12,777 nt of DNA from Deltaproteobacteria bacterium (GTDB lineage Bacteria > Desulfobacterota > Desulfobacteria > Desulfobacterales > B30-G6): the NCBI GenBank assembly GCA_003647375.1, contig QMMS01000111.1, forward strand, positions 1 to 12,777. Reading direction: 5' to 3'. The translations under genes and the position numbers were made by a program. Shown piece by piece: positions 1-6,727 of this stretch (position 1 is its first letter; every line of letters starts with the position of its first letter). The notes under the pieces were generated by a model, which saw nothing but the letters and a program-made list of their open reading frames with translations, was not told the DNA's origin and searched no databases.

Positions 1-2315
1 GTTTGCAGAAAAAACGTTTCACCCTGCACAAATGGGCAGACTTGCGAAGACCGGTCGCCATTTTGTGCAGGAATGGATTTGAAATGGGGTAAAAAAATTT
101 GTTCGGGGGGTGGGTCGGCTGTAATCAGGGAGTGAAAAAAACCATGCGAAAGCTCGGCCGGATAACAGAACGGCGCATTGCGCTGGTCGATCCCGCTATG
201 CGAGATATCCGCCGGCAGAACCGGCCGGTAACCGAGCAATGAAAAAAAAGTTGAGTATAACGGATAATAGGTGTTGACCAGGAAACTCCTGTTGATGCCG
301 ATGGATCCTTTTTCAGCTTGTTCGTAATGTTGCGGGCCGGTGGCAGCAAATTTTTCAAAAACAAGCTGCTGGCGGGTTCTTACCAGATCAAGCGTGTCAA
401 CAGGGTGTTTTATCTTGTGCCGAAGATTGTCATATCGATTACACGCACCACCGAAGGGGTAACGTTGCCCTTCGATTTCGATTATTTCAATGGGGCATTG
501 CCGATCACATTTTTCCTTACCTCCTTTGCAGAAAAAGGGTTTCCCATAGGCAACACGTCGATGGGCCAGGGTTTTCAGCGAGAAGGCTTTCTCTGCTGTC
601 ATACCGGCTTCGATGCGCTTTTTGACCACCAGCGCCACACCAAAAGCACCCATGAGCCCCGGCTCCGGGGGAACGATAATGGGCTTTCCGGTAATTGACG
701 CCATGGCCATGGGGACAGCCCTGTTGTAACACACGCCGCCCTGGAGAAAGATTTTGCTGCCGATGGGTCTGTTTCCTTTAACACGATTGGCATAGTTCAT
801 ACAGATGGCGTAGACCAGTCCGGCCACGATGTCTTCGTGTCGAATGCCTTCATGAATGGCATTTTTGATGTCGGATGATATGAATGCGGCACATTGATCA
901 TTGAAATTCGGAGGCTTTTCACCTTTTAATGCCACGGCAGAGATCTCTTCCATATCGAGGCCGAGAGATTCCATGGCGGATTCTTCAAGAAAGGAGCCGG
1001 TTCCGGCAGAACAGGCTTCGTTCATGGCATAATCAGAGGGGACGCCATTGGTAATATACGTATATTTGGCATCCTGACCACCGATTTCAAATATTGTATC
1101 GACCTGGGGATCAAAATATACCGCAGCCGTTGCGTGAGCGATAATTTCATTGATGACACAGTCGGTTAACGCATGGAGACCGGCTATCTGTCGACCTGAA
1201 CCGCATACACCAAGCCCGATGATCGATAGGTCGGAAAGTTCCATCCGCTGTTGAACCTGTTCCAGAATCCGGGCATAACATTTACGACTGGCCCCTATGG
1301 GGTCTCCATTCGTTCGCAAGTATACAGATGCCAGCAGGGCCTGATCCGATTTTCTTAACAATACCGCCTTGGTTGTTGTGGAGCCTACGTCGAGTCCGAG
1401 GATACAGGTATCACCCGGTGTGATCGTATCCATGGTCATTGATTTAAACGTTATCCGATCTTTGAACGAAATCAGCGGTGGCAGGGACTGGAATGAAGTC
1501 ATCCCTGTCTTAAAGATGCTGTTAGCGTCCGTGATCGGGATCGTTTCGTTTTCGAGTGCCCACAAGGCAGCTCCCATGGCTTCAAAATAGGGACCGGTTT
1601 CAGGTACGATGAGACCGGGAATTTCCCGCCGAAGGTACGCCACCATCATATGGTTTTTAACTGTGCCCCCGGTGATCATGATGTTGCGTTTTTCAACTTT
1701 TTTAAGAAGCTCCAGAATCTTTCCCGCCATCATTTTACAGAGACCGGCTGTGACCTTTGATTTGGGTATGCCTTTGTTCGTGGCATGTGTGCAATCGGAT
1801 TTGCAGAAAACGGAACAACGACCCGAGACTTGGTAGGGGGTCGCTTCAACCGCCCATTGAGCTGCCTCGTCCAGGCTGACATTCATTCTTTTGATTTGCT
1901 GCAGAAAAAATTCACCTGTTCCGGAGGCGCATTTGTTGCCTGTCAGTACATTAGATATTCGGCCTGAACTGTCCAAGACGTAGACCATAAAAGTCTCACC
2001 TCCGGCCGATACAATCGCAGGGCATGAAATACCCTGTGGCTTGATGTAGCCATAGGCGTGCTCTACGGACTCAGGCTCGGAAATGGATGAAAGGTGGATA
2101 AACTTACGGAACTTTCTGCCTGTAGCGGCAATCCTGCCAAAGGACCTCAGGTCCAGCGTGCCCAGCGCCGATATAAGTGTTTTTTTTGGATTGCCGTCAT
2201 GGGGGTGGCGTGAGAAATTGACAATATTGGGCCGGTCGATACCGGCCGTGGTATTCTGTTCCAGCTGGACCATGGAGACGGTTGATGCACCAAGACATAT
2301 GCCGAGTGATTTCAT
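1..2315 (-). CDS. Acyl-CoA dehydratase activase, large two-ASKHA-domain form (partial, C-terminus beyond window)
   Basis: The minus strand is open from ATG at 2315 to the window edge (771 codons, no stop), so the protein is truncated only by the window. Residues ~1-260 form a first BadF/BadG/BcrA/BcrD-type ASKHA ATPase domain with the iron-sulfur motif NKCASGTGEFF (C129) and GRCSVFCKSDCTH (C167, C171, C175). Residues ~303-565 form a second copy with the ATP-binding LGLDVGSTTTK, FEIGGQDAKY, NEACSAGTGSF (C434) and NDQCAAF (C475). A Cys cluster follows (C596, C603, C607), and from ~672 a DUF2229-like domain (IGINR, CYPAELSHG). Such activases use ATP hydrolysis to push a low-potential electron from a [4Fe-4S] cluster into 2-hydroxyacyl-CoA dehydratase or benzoyl-CoA-reductase-type enzymes in the cytoplasm. 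Family members of this layout are often 1000-1400 residues. A GAGGG ribosome site precedes the ATG. No partner dehydratase is visible; it may lie beyond position 1. The physiological substrate is unknown. Confidence 0.9.
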   Translation of the reverse strand, partial: MKSLGICLGASTVSMVQLEQNTTAGIDRPNIVNFSRHPHDGNPKKTLISALGTLDLRSFGRIAATGRKFRKFIHLSSISEPESVEHAYGYIKPQGISCPAIVSAGGETFMVYVLDSSGRISNVLTGNKCASGTGEFFLQQIKRMNVSLDEAAQWAVEATPYQVSGRCSVFCKSDCTHATNKGIPKSKVTAGLCKMMAGKILELLKKVEKRNIMITGGTVKNHMMVAYLRREIPGLIVPETGPYFEAMGAALWALENETIPITDANSIFKTGMTSFQSLPPLISFKDRITFKSMTMDTITPGDTCILGLDVGSTTTKAVLLRKSDQALLASVYLRTNGDPIGASRKCYARILEQVQQRMELSDLSIIGLGVCGSGRQIAGLHALTDCVINEIIAHATAAVYFDPQVDTIFEIGGQDAKYTYITNGVPSDYAMNEACSAGTGSFLEESAMESLGLDMEEISAVALKGEKPPNFNDQCAAFISSDIKNAIHEGIRHEDIVAGLVYAICMNYANRVKGNRPIGSKIFLQGGVCYNRAVPMAMASITGKPIIVPPEPGLMGAFGVALVVKKRIEAGMTAEKAFSLKTLAHRRVAYGKPFFCKGGKEKCDRQCPIEIIEIEGQRYPFGGACNRYDNLRHKIKHPVDTLDLVRTRQQLVFEKFAATGPQHYEQAEKGSIGINRSFLVNTYYPLYSTFFSLLGYRPVLPADISHSGIDQRNAPFCYPAELSHGFFHSLITADPPPEQIFLPHFKSIPAQNGDRSSQVCPFVQGETFFLQ

Positions 2316-2411
2316 GGTCCCTCATTCTTGTGTTGACTTGGCCCTCAGGCGCCTTGACTCTGAAGCCCTCCGGCTTTTGCAACGATAGGGTTGGGGTAGT
2401 TGAATGTTTCG

Positions 2412-2427
2412 ATAATTTATAAATTAT
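2412..2427. promoter_or_regulatory. 16-bp perfect AT palindrome, possible operator
   Basis: ATAATTTATAAATTAT reads identically on both strands. It covers the predicted -10 box of the activase promoter, a position where a repressor could block initiation. Being AT-only, it could also be a chance palindrome in an AT-rich promoter. Confidence 0.3.
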
Positions 2428-2449
2428 TATGATCCCATGCGCTTGTCAA
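2421..2449 (-). promoter_or_regulatory. Predicted sigma70-type promoter of the activase gene
   Basis: Read on the minus strand, a perfect TTGACA (2449-2444) is followed after 17 bases by TAATTT (2426-2421). It lies a little over 100 bases upstream of the activase ATG. The -10 element overlaps a perfect palindrome. Prediction by pattern only. Confidence 0.45.
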
Positions 2450-2686
2450 GTGGTGTCATTCGCCTTGTTAGAAAATATTCAGCTTTCGTTATGGCTTTTT
2501 CAAAAGTTCTTTTTTCACGAATCACTGACGAACAATTGAATCTTTTTCATCAATGGTGGAAATAGACATCTTGTCAAAGTCTTTGGACCAGGCTGTAGCT
2601 ACAAATATCATAAATACTAGCTGTCAGGTCAAGTCTTAATCCTGATCTAAATATATACAGATTATTTGGAGGTAAAATAGATACCC

Positions 2687-3442
2687 ATGAAAGCAATGAT
2701 ACTGGAAAAAATCTGCAGCCTTCAAGAAAACACATCACCCCTGACATTGGTTGAAATGGCACCTCCCGTACCCCATGGAGAGGACCTGCTGGTGAAAGTA
2801 TCTGCGTGTGGTGTCTGCCACACCGAACTCGATGAAATAGAGGGACGGACACCGCCACCGACGCTGCCCATGATTCCCGGGCACCAGGTCGTGGGACGGG
2901 TTCATGGGATGGGACCGGACACACATCGATATACATTGGGCGACAGGGTCGGGGTCGCCTGGATCTTTTCAGCCTGTGGTACCTGCCGCTTTTGCAGTGA
3001 CGGGTACGAAAATCTGTGCGAGGGCTTCCAGGCAACCGGAAGAGACGCCCATGGCGGGTATGCCGAATACATGACTGTATCAGAGAGATTTGTTTACAGG
3101 ATTCCGGATTTATTTTCAGACATGGAGGCCGCGCCCCTTTTGTGTGCAGGCGCCATCGGATACCGGTCATTGCATCTGACGAACCTTGCCATACGCAAGG
3201 AGACGTCGGATCAAGGGTGCCTTCTGGAGCTGGATTACGCATCCCACCTGTGGCTAGAAAAGGAGATCAAGAGTGTTGCCAATGTGACGCGGCAGGATGT
3301 TAAGGCCTTCCTGGCGCTGGCCGCTGACATCCGCATCAGGCCCGAGGTCCAGGAATTCGCTCTTGCAGAGGCCAACCAGGCCCTGGTGGAACTGAAAGAA
3401 CGAAAAATCCGCGGTGCGAAGGTGTTGGTGATGGACAGGTAG
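2687..3442 (+). CDS. Zinc-dependent alcohol dehydrogenase lacking its Rossmann core (in-frame internal deletion, probably non-functional)
   Basis: The 251-residue product is a medium-chain zinc alcohol dehydrogenase with a missing middle. Residues 1-165 match the GroES-like catalytic half: catalytic zinc ligands C41 (ACGVCHTE), H66 (PGHQVVG) and C153 (PLLCAGAIGY), and structural zinc ligands C97, C100, C103 and C111. Residues ~168-251 match the C-terminal end of the same family (LDYASHLWLEKEIKSVANVT, then IRGAKVLVMD). Relatives are about 330-350 residues; between LTNL (~167) and AIRKE roughly 80-90 residues are absent, including the glycine-rich NAD(P)-binding loop. The frame is kept across the junction (about nt 3185-3190). 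An intact enzyme would oxidise alcohols or reduce aldehydes with NAD(P); without the nucleotide fold this one should not bind cofactor. It may be a decaying gene or an assembly artefact. The family call is firm; the loss of activity is inferred. Confidence 0.85.
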   Translation: MKAMILEKICSLQENTSPLTLVEMAPPVPHGEDLLVKVSACGVCHTELDEIEGRTPPPTLPMIPGHQVVGRVHGMGPDTHRYTLGDRVGVAWIFSACGTCRFCSDGYENLCEGFQATGRDAHGGYAEYMTVSERFVYRIPDLFSDMEAAPLLCAGAIGYRSLHLTNLAIRKETSDQGCLLELDYASHLWLEKEIKSVANVTRQDVKAFLALAADIRIRPEVQEFALAEANQALVELKERKIRGAKVLVMDR

Positions 3443-3528
3443 TTATCCATAAACATCCAATAATATACAGATTTTGCTATTTTTAGACACGAAAGCTTAA
3501 GGTTAATTGACATATTTGGGAAATGTTA

Positions 3529-3558
3529 TTGACAATCAGTACCCTATTTTTTTAAAAT
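3529..3558 (+). promoter_or_regulatory. Sigma70-type promoter driving the riboswitch leader
   Basis: TTGACA at 3529-3534 and TAAAAT at 3553-3558 are separated by 18 bases; TTAAAA at 17 bases is an alternative -10. Initiation would fall near 3565, just before the c-di-GMP aptamer, which is where a riboswitch promoter is expected. Confidence 0.6.
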
Positions 3559-3573
3559 ACGTCCAATATATAG

Positions 3574-3658
3574 ATCGAAAGGGCAAATCCGTTGAAAGGC
3601 GGGGACGCAAAGCCACGGGTCTAAAGCTAAAAGCTATGACAGCCGGGCCGCCGAAACC
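3574..3658 (+). ncRNA. Cyclic-di-GMP-I (GEMM-I) riboswitch aptamer
   Basis: The conserved blocks of the GEMM-I aptamer occur in order: AAGGGCAAA (3579-3587), a stem CCGTT/GGCGG closed by a GAAA tetraloop (3594-3597), GACGCAAAGCC (3604-3614), then the second helix region with CGGGTCTAAAGC, its apical AGCT/AGCT pairing and CTATGACAGCCGGG (3634-3647). By alignment to the Vibrio Vc2 aptamer, the base corresponding to G20 is G3582 and to A47 is A3609. G at position 20 is expected for c-di-GMP preference; cGAMP-selective GEMM-Ib variants carry A there. A terminator follows 12 bases downstream, so control is probably by transcription termination of the pal region. Confidence 0.9.
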
Positions 3659-3669
3659 ATTTGTTTCAG

Positions 3670-3705
3670 CCTTTGGGAATGCGTGCCCAGAGGTTTTTTG
3701 TTTTT
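3670..3705 (+). terminator. Intrinsic terminator, riboswitch expression platform
   Basis: Arms CCTTTGGG (3670-3677) and CCCAGAGG (3686-3693) pair over 8 bp with one G-U, enclose an 8-base loop and are followed by TTTTTTGTTTTT. The AAAGG runs within the aptamer (for example 3595-3599) could compete for the CCTTT of the 5' arm, but the exact antiterminator cannot be settled by eye. Confidence 0.75.
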
Positions 3706-3768
3706 GAGACCCCTTTTATCTATTCGATACATTTAAGTTCAGGTTGAAATTTGGATGGAAGGAGGTGA

Positions 3769-3861
3769 TTGAGCAATCTGCTGGTTACTATTGATGGATG
3801 GAATAGCGACAAAGACGATATTGATCAGAAGTCATGGTGTAAATGTGACTGCACATTGTAG
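3769..3861 (+). CDS. Possible Cys-rich micro-ORF between riboswitch and pal (uncertain start)
   Basis: A nearly full-length Shine-Dalgarno sequence (AAGGAGGTGAT, 3759-3769) is directly followed by an open frame of 30 codons ending at TAG 3859-3861. The product has an acidic middle and ends in WCKCDCTL, with three Cys in five residues. The only start close to the ribosome site is TTG at 3769, unusually near; a CTG at 3778 is another option. In another frame, ATG 3794 opens a 24-codon ORF. I do not recognise the peptide. The strong ribosome site downstream of a riboswitch terminator argues that something is translated here, but the start-codon problem keeps this tentative. It could instead be a fortuitous purine-rich leader element. 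Confidence 0.3.
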   Translation: MSNLLVTIDGWNSDKDDIDQKSWCKCDCTL

Positions 3862-3910
3862 TTGAATGAAGCAAAATAAGATTCATCACGAATATATAAA
3901 GGAGGAAAAC

Positions 3911-4528
3911 ATGAAGAAAAAACTATGGATATGCATCAGCATGTTGGTAATTATACCGGGACTGCTTTTCACGACCTCATGCGCAAAAAAGATCATTAAA
4001 TCTGAACCAACAGCTGAAGAGGGCACAATGGGTGCAGTTGAAGAGACGGCTGACGTGGATACAGGGTTGGCAGCACAGGATGAGGCTGCCAGAAAGTTGG
4101 AAATACAAGCAGAAGAAGATCTCAAGCAGACCCAAATGGCTGAGCAAGCTGCCAGGGATGAAGAAGAGAAAAGAGCTGAAATAGCAGCTGTGCAGATGTT
4201 CATGAATGAGGATGTCTACTTTGATTTTGACAGCTCTGCAATCGAGGATGCGGCAAAAGAACTCCTGTCCCGGAAAGCTGAGTGGCTTCGTATGAACCCG
4301 GACGCTTCCGTGATTATTGAAGGGCACTGTGATGAACGCGGAACAAACGCCTATAATATCGCCCTGGGTGATCGTCGGGCAGAGAGCGCCAAAGCCTTTC
4401 TCTTGGATCTCGGCATTGACGGTAACCTGCTTTCCACCATCAGTTATGGTGAAGAACGCCAGGTAGATACCGGTACGAACGAAGGAGCCTGGGCCAAAAA
4501 CAGAAGGGTCCATTTTGTGGTTGAGTAA
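3911..4528 (+). CDS. pal: Peptidoglycan-associated lipoprotein (Pal), OmpA-family
   Basis: The 205-residue product starts at ATG 3911, ahead of which stands AAAGGAGG at 7-base spacing; an in-frame ATG at 3866 lacks this site. Residues 1-23 are a lipoprotein signal peptide with K2-K4, a hydrophobic core and C24 as the likely lipidated residue (TTSC, an imperfect lipobox because Thr replaces the usual aliphatic at -3). Residues ~30-95 are an Ala/Glu-rich helical spacer. Residues ~100-205 are an OmpA-like peptidoglycan-binding domain: [44 protein letters not shown] and KNRRVHFVV. Pal anchors the outer membrane to peptidoglycan and works with Tol-TolB at division. No tol genes lie nearby. The riboswitch leader upstream suggests c-di-GMP-dependent expression. 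The gene precedes hup by 36 bases. Confidence 0.92.
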   Translation: MKKKLWICISMLVIIPGLLFTTSCAKKIIKSEPTAEEGTMGAVEETADVDTGLAAQDEAARKLEIQAEEDLKQTQMAEQAARDEEEKRAEIAAVQMFMNEDVYFDFDSSAIEDAAKELLSRKAEWLRMNPDASVIIEGHCDERGTNAYNIALGDRRAESAKAFLLDLGIDGNLLSTISYGEERQVDTGTNEGAWAKNRRVHFVVE

Positions 4529-4564
4529 TACTGTAGAAATTTTGATAAAATGGGAGGTGTGAAA

Positions 4565-4837
4565 ATGAATAAAGGCGATTTAATCAATGAAGTGGCTAAT
4601 GTCATATTATCAAAGAAGGAAGCTCAGGCTGCTGTAGATTGCGTGTTTTCAAAAATTATTGAGGCTTTAGGCAATAATGAGTCGGTAAGACTTATCGGAT
4701 TCGGGACATTTCGGGTTAATAAGAGAAAAGCCAGGGAAGGCAGGAATCCACAAACTGGAGAAACCATTCAAATCGAGGAAAAAATGGTTCCAAAGTTCGC
4801 TCCAGGAAAAACAATGAAGGACATTGTAAACCAATAG
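4565..4837 (+). CDS. hup: HU-family DNA-binding protein
   Basis: The 90-residue product carries the full HU/IHF fold: N-terminal helices (MNKGDLINEVA), the core IGFGTFRVNKRKAREGRNPQTG and the C-terminal PKFAPGKTMKDIV. ATG 4565 is preceded by GGGAGGTG at normal spacing; the upstream in-frame ATG 4550 precedes that ribosome site and is unlikely. HU dimers bend and compact DNA without strong sequence preference. The beta-arm motif (RNPQTGE) is intact. The gene lies 36 bases after pal and is closed by a strong terminator, so the two are probably cotranscribed. Confidence 0.95.
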   Translation: MNKGDLINEVANVILSKKEAQAAVDCVFSKIIEALGNNESVRLIGFGTFRVNKRKAREGRNPQTGETIQIEEKMVPKFAPGKTMKDIVNQ

Positions 4838-4859
4838 TCGTTCAGCTTAGGTGGTAATT

Positions 4860-4902
4860 AAAATGGGCATTCTATCGTAATTGAGGAGTGCCCATTTTTT
4901 TT
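4860..4902 (+). terminator. Intrinsic terminator after hup
   Basis: AAAATGGGCA (4860-4869) pairs perfectly with TGCCCATTTT (4889-4898), and the T run continues to 4902. The loop is 19 bases. The A-rich 5' flank makes it potentially bidirectional. Confidence 0.85.
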
Positions 4903-5102
4903 GCGGTTATCTTTAAAGCGAATTTCCGCAGACCGACAAGACAACCCAGCTTGAGTTTTGCGGATAACCGGTATTTATTCATTAAAGCTGTCATTCCCGC
5001 GCAGGCGGGAATCCAGTAAGGCACTGGATGCCCCTGGCTAACTACTTGCCGGGGCAGGCTTATCAAGCTTGTCCTCGGCTCGATCGGGGATCCGACATGA
5101 CG
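4903..5102. repeat. REP-like palindromic intergenic repeat cluster
   Basis: Two stems follow each other: TTCCCGC/GCGGGAA (4994-5011, loop GCAG) and ATCCAGT/ACTGGAT (5011-5029). This is the widespread intergenic palindrome that translates as WIPACAGMT on the reverse strand. The matching outer end (GACATGACG) is at about 5094-5102. Immediately before it, CGGTTATC (~4904) and TCCGCA pair with TGCGGATAACCG (~4961), a second imperfect inverted structure. No gene is supported here. Confidence 0.65.
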
Positions 5103-5387
5103 TGTTGAGCTATTTAGTTGCCAGGTTAATAACATCAATATTCTCAACCCTAAGCTGTCGATATTCTTCTTAGCATTCCTGCCACTTTTTGTTTCCCCCA
5201 ACAACCTTGAAGCAGCTTATCCCTTGACCCATCTAAGCAAATCATGTATTGATTTTATAACACACTTGAATCACACCTGATCTGATACTGAGCCCCAAAG
5301 ACACACTTGAGCTGGCCTCATTCTCGACCGGAAGCACCTTTCCAAGACCTATCATCTTCTTTACACTTCTAACCGGAAGGTGATCAA
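5103..5387. other. Intergenic, no supported gene
   Basis: I see no credible gene or strong signal. A minus-strand frame at 5242-5355 is open for 37 codons (beginning MIGLGKVLPVENEASS) and remains open upstream to about 5419, opposite the cyclase remnant. It has no recognised domain and is not called. Confidence 0.4.
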
Positions 5388-5453
5388 ATGCCCAACGAAC
5401 AAAAAGCCATACGCAAACTCAGGGCCATCCTGTCTGTAGATGTTATAGGCTAG
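5388..5453 (+). pseudogene. N-terminal remnant of a class III adenylate cyclase gene
   Basis: ATG 5388, preceded by GGAAGG, opens 21 codons ending at TAG 5451. The peptide includes AIRKLRAILSVDVIG, which matches the start of the cytoplasmic adenylate cyclase family whose catalytic domain begins with RKLxAILSADVxGYSRLM. The first metal-binding Asp (in SVDV) is kept. The reading stops just where the tyrosine of the GYS motif should come, and nothing downstream resembles the rest of a cyclase before the next gene. Seen: the short frame and the motif. Inferred: an older cyclase gene was cut here and replaced by the present binding-protein/cyclase pair. Confidence 0.5.
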
Positions 5454-5534
5454 GTGAGCATACCGTTTTAAACCAAGATATTCGAGAAACGCGGCACCGC
5501 TCAACAATTCAAGGCAAGAAAAACGGAGGCAGTT

Positions 5535-6647
5535 ATGAAAACCAAAATACTTGGAATCCTAATAGGCACATGCATAATGATGGTTTGCGGCATTACGGCG
5601 GTTCAGGCCGAAATCAGGGTTGGTATCGCCGGGCCTTTGTCCGGCAGTTCTCTCGCTAATGGCGAACAGCAGGAAGTCGGTGCCCAAAAAGCGTTCGAGC
5701 ATCTGAATGAAAAAGGCGGCCTCCTTGGCAAAGAGATTGTTGTTATCTCAGTGGACGATGCGTGCGAGGAGCGACAAGCAAAGGCGGTGGCACGGCAACT
5801 GGTGAGCGAGGGCGTAAATTTCGTTGTCGGACACCTTTGTTCCGCCTGTTCCCTTGCCGCAAGTAAAATCTATGAAGAAGCCGGGATCATAATGATTTCG
5901 CCAGCTTCGACCAATCCCAAGGTCACCGATGAAGGGGGTCCCAATGTATTTCGGGTGATAGGCCGGGATGACCAGCAAGGCACGGTCGCTGGCGACTACC
6001 TTGCCGATAATCACGGCAACAGCAAGATTGCGATTATTCATGACGGTCAAGCCTATGGCCAGGGCTTGGCAGAGTATACAAAACGCCAGCTGAACAAACG
6101 CGGCATCACCGAGGTTATGTTCGATAGTTATAAAAAAGATCAAAAGGACTACAGGCCTATCGTAGACAAACTCGTCACTAAAAAAACAGATGTACTTTAT
6201 GCCGGCGGATACTCTGGCGATATTGGAATCATTCTACGCCAGGTCATAAAGGAGCTGCCCGATCTTCGTTTGTTTTCCGGCGACTCCCTTGTGAATGCTG
6301 AATTTATGTTCATCGCGGGTCAAGCAAGCAAAGGCACCTTATTTACATTTGGCCCGGATATACGCATAAAGCCGGAGGCTGCAGACGTCGCTGCTGCCAT
6401 TCGCGAAGAGGATGCCTACGAACCAGAGGGTTATACTTTATATAGTTACGGCGCTGTGCAGGCTTGGGCGCAAGCAGTTAATCAAGCGGGCTCCTTGAAC
6501 CCAAAGGCTGTCATCAATGCTTTAAGAACAGGCAGCTTTGACACCGTGTTAGGTAAGATTGGCTTTGATGAGAAGGGCGATGTTACCGGCATGAGCACCT
6601 TCGTCTGGTATGTCTTCGGCAAGGAAGACTACTCACCGGTCAAATGA
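5535..6647 (+). CDS. Periplasmic branched-chain-amino-acid-type (type I) substrate-binding protein
   Basis: The 370-residue product begins at ATG 5535 after ACGGAGGCAG. Residues 1-25 are a signal peptide with a likely cut after AVQA. The rest is a LivJ/LivK-type type I periplasmic binding protein: IRVGIAGPLSG at the start, NEKGGLLGKEI, FVVGHLCSACS (C102, C105; C77 is a possible disulfide partner), ISPASTNPKVTDEGGPNVFR, the second lobe from KIAIIHDGQAYGQG, and DVLYAGGYSGDIG. Such proteins bind amino acids, amides, ureas or aromatic acids. No permease or ATPase genes (livHMGF) accompany it. Instead a membrane cyclase with a periplasmic sensor follows after 80 bases on the same strand. I therefore infer a sensory role, handing ligand information to the cyclase, rather than transport. 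The ligand cannot be predicted. Confidence 0.9.
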   Translation: MKTKILGILIGTCIMMVCGITAVQAEIRVGIAGPLSGSSLANGEQQEVGAQKAFEHLNEKGGLLGKEIVVISVDDACEERQAKAVARQLVSEGVNFVVGHLCSACSLAASKIYEEAGIIMISPASTNPKVTDEGGPNVFRVIGRDDQQGTVAGDYLADNHGNSKIAIIHDGQAYGQGLAEYTKRQLNKRGITEVMFDSYKKDQKDYRPIVDKLVTKKTDVLYAGGYSGDIGIILRQVIKELPDLRLFSGDSLVNAEFMFIAGQASKGTLFTFGPDIRIKPEAADVAAAIREEDAYEPEGYTLYSYGAVQAWAQAVNQAGSLNPKAVINALRTGSFDTVLGKIGFDEKGDVTGMSTFVWYVFGKEDYSPVK

Positions 6648-6727
6648 GTGGGTTGACGAGTGTGTTAACCCAGTATCATCCAGGTGTCGTAACTCGACAA
6701 GATGCAGTCCACAGGAATTGATGACGA

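Larger units (their letters stand above)
2316..2686. other. Divergent intergenic spacer (activase / alcohol dehydrogenase)
   Basis: No gene is supported in these 371 bases. They hold a good minus-strand promoter with an overlapping AT-rich palindrome (listed separately). A weak plus-strand promoter candidate is TTGGAC at 2583-2588 and TATCAT at 2606-2611 with a 17-base spacer. The GGAGG at about 2669-2673 lies 14 bases from the ATG at 2687, longer than the usual ribosome-site spacing. Confidence 0.5.

Noticed and set aside
318..698. Plus-strand ORF of 126 codons, and other plus ORFs between 1369 and 2388
   Set aside because: They lie opposite the activase gene, whose minus frame is open from 2315 to the edge with clear family motifs; the plus translations have no recognisable domain.
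2574..3242. Minus-strand ORF of 222 codons
   Set aside because: It is antisense to the alcohol dehydrogenase frame, which carries diagnostic zinc-ligand motifs; this translation is rich in Arg/Pro/Cys and has no domain.
3977..4513. Minus-strand ORF of 178 codons opposite pal
   Set aside because: It is a mirror of the Pal coding sequence; no ribosome site or known domain.
4990..5102. Possible CRISPR or attachment site
   Set aside because: The palindromes are a common REP-type intergenic repeat, with no regular spacers and no integrase or tRNA nearby.
5242..5419. Minus-strand open stretch (MIGLGKVLPVENEASS and upstream)
   Set aside because: Partly antisense to the cyclase remnant, no ribosome site or domain; kept only as a note in the spacer entry.
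6648..6727. TGGGTT/AACCCA hairpin between the binding protein and the cyclase as a terminator
   Set aside because: Six-bp stem with a 12-base loop and no T run; it probably does not separate the two genes transcriptionally.
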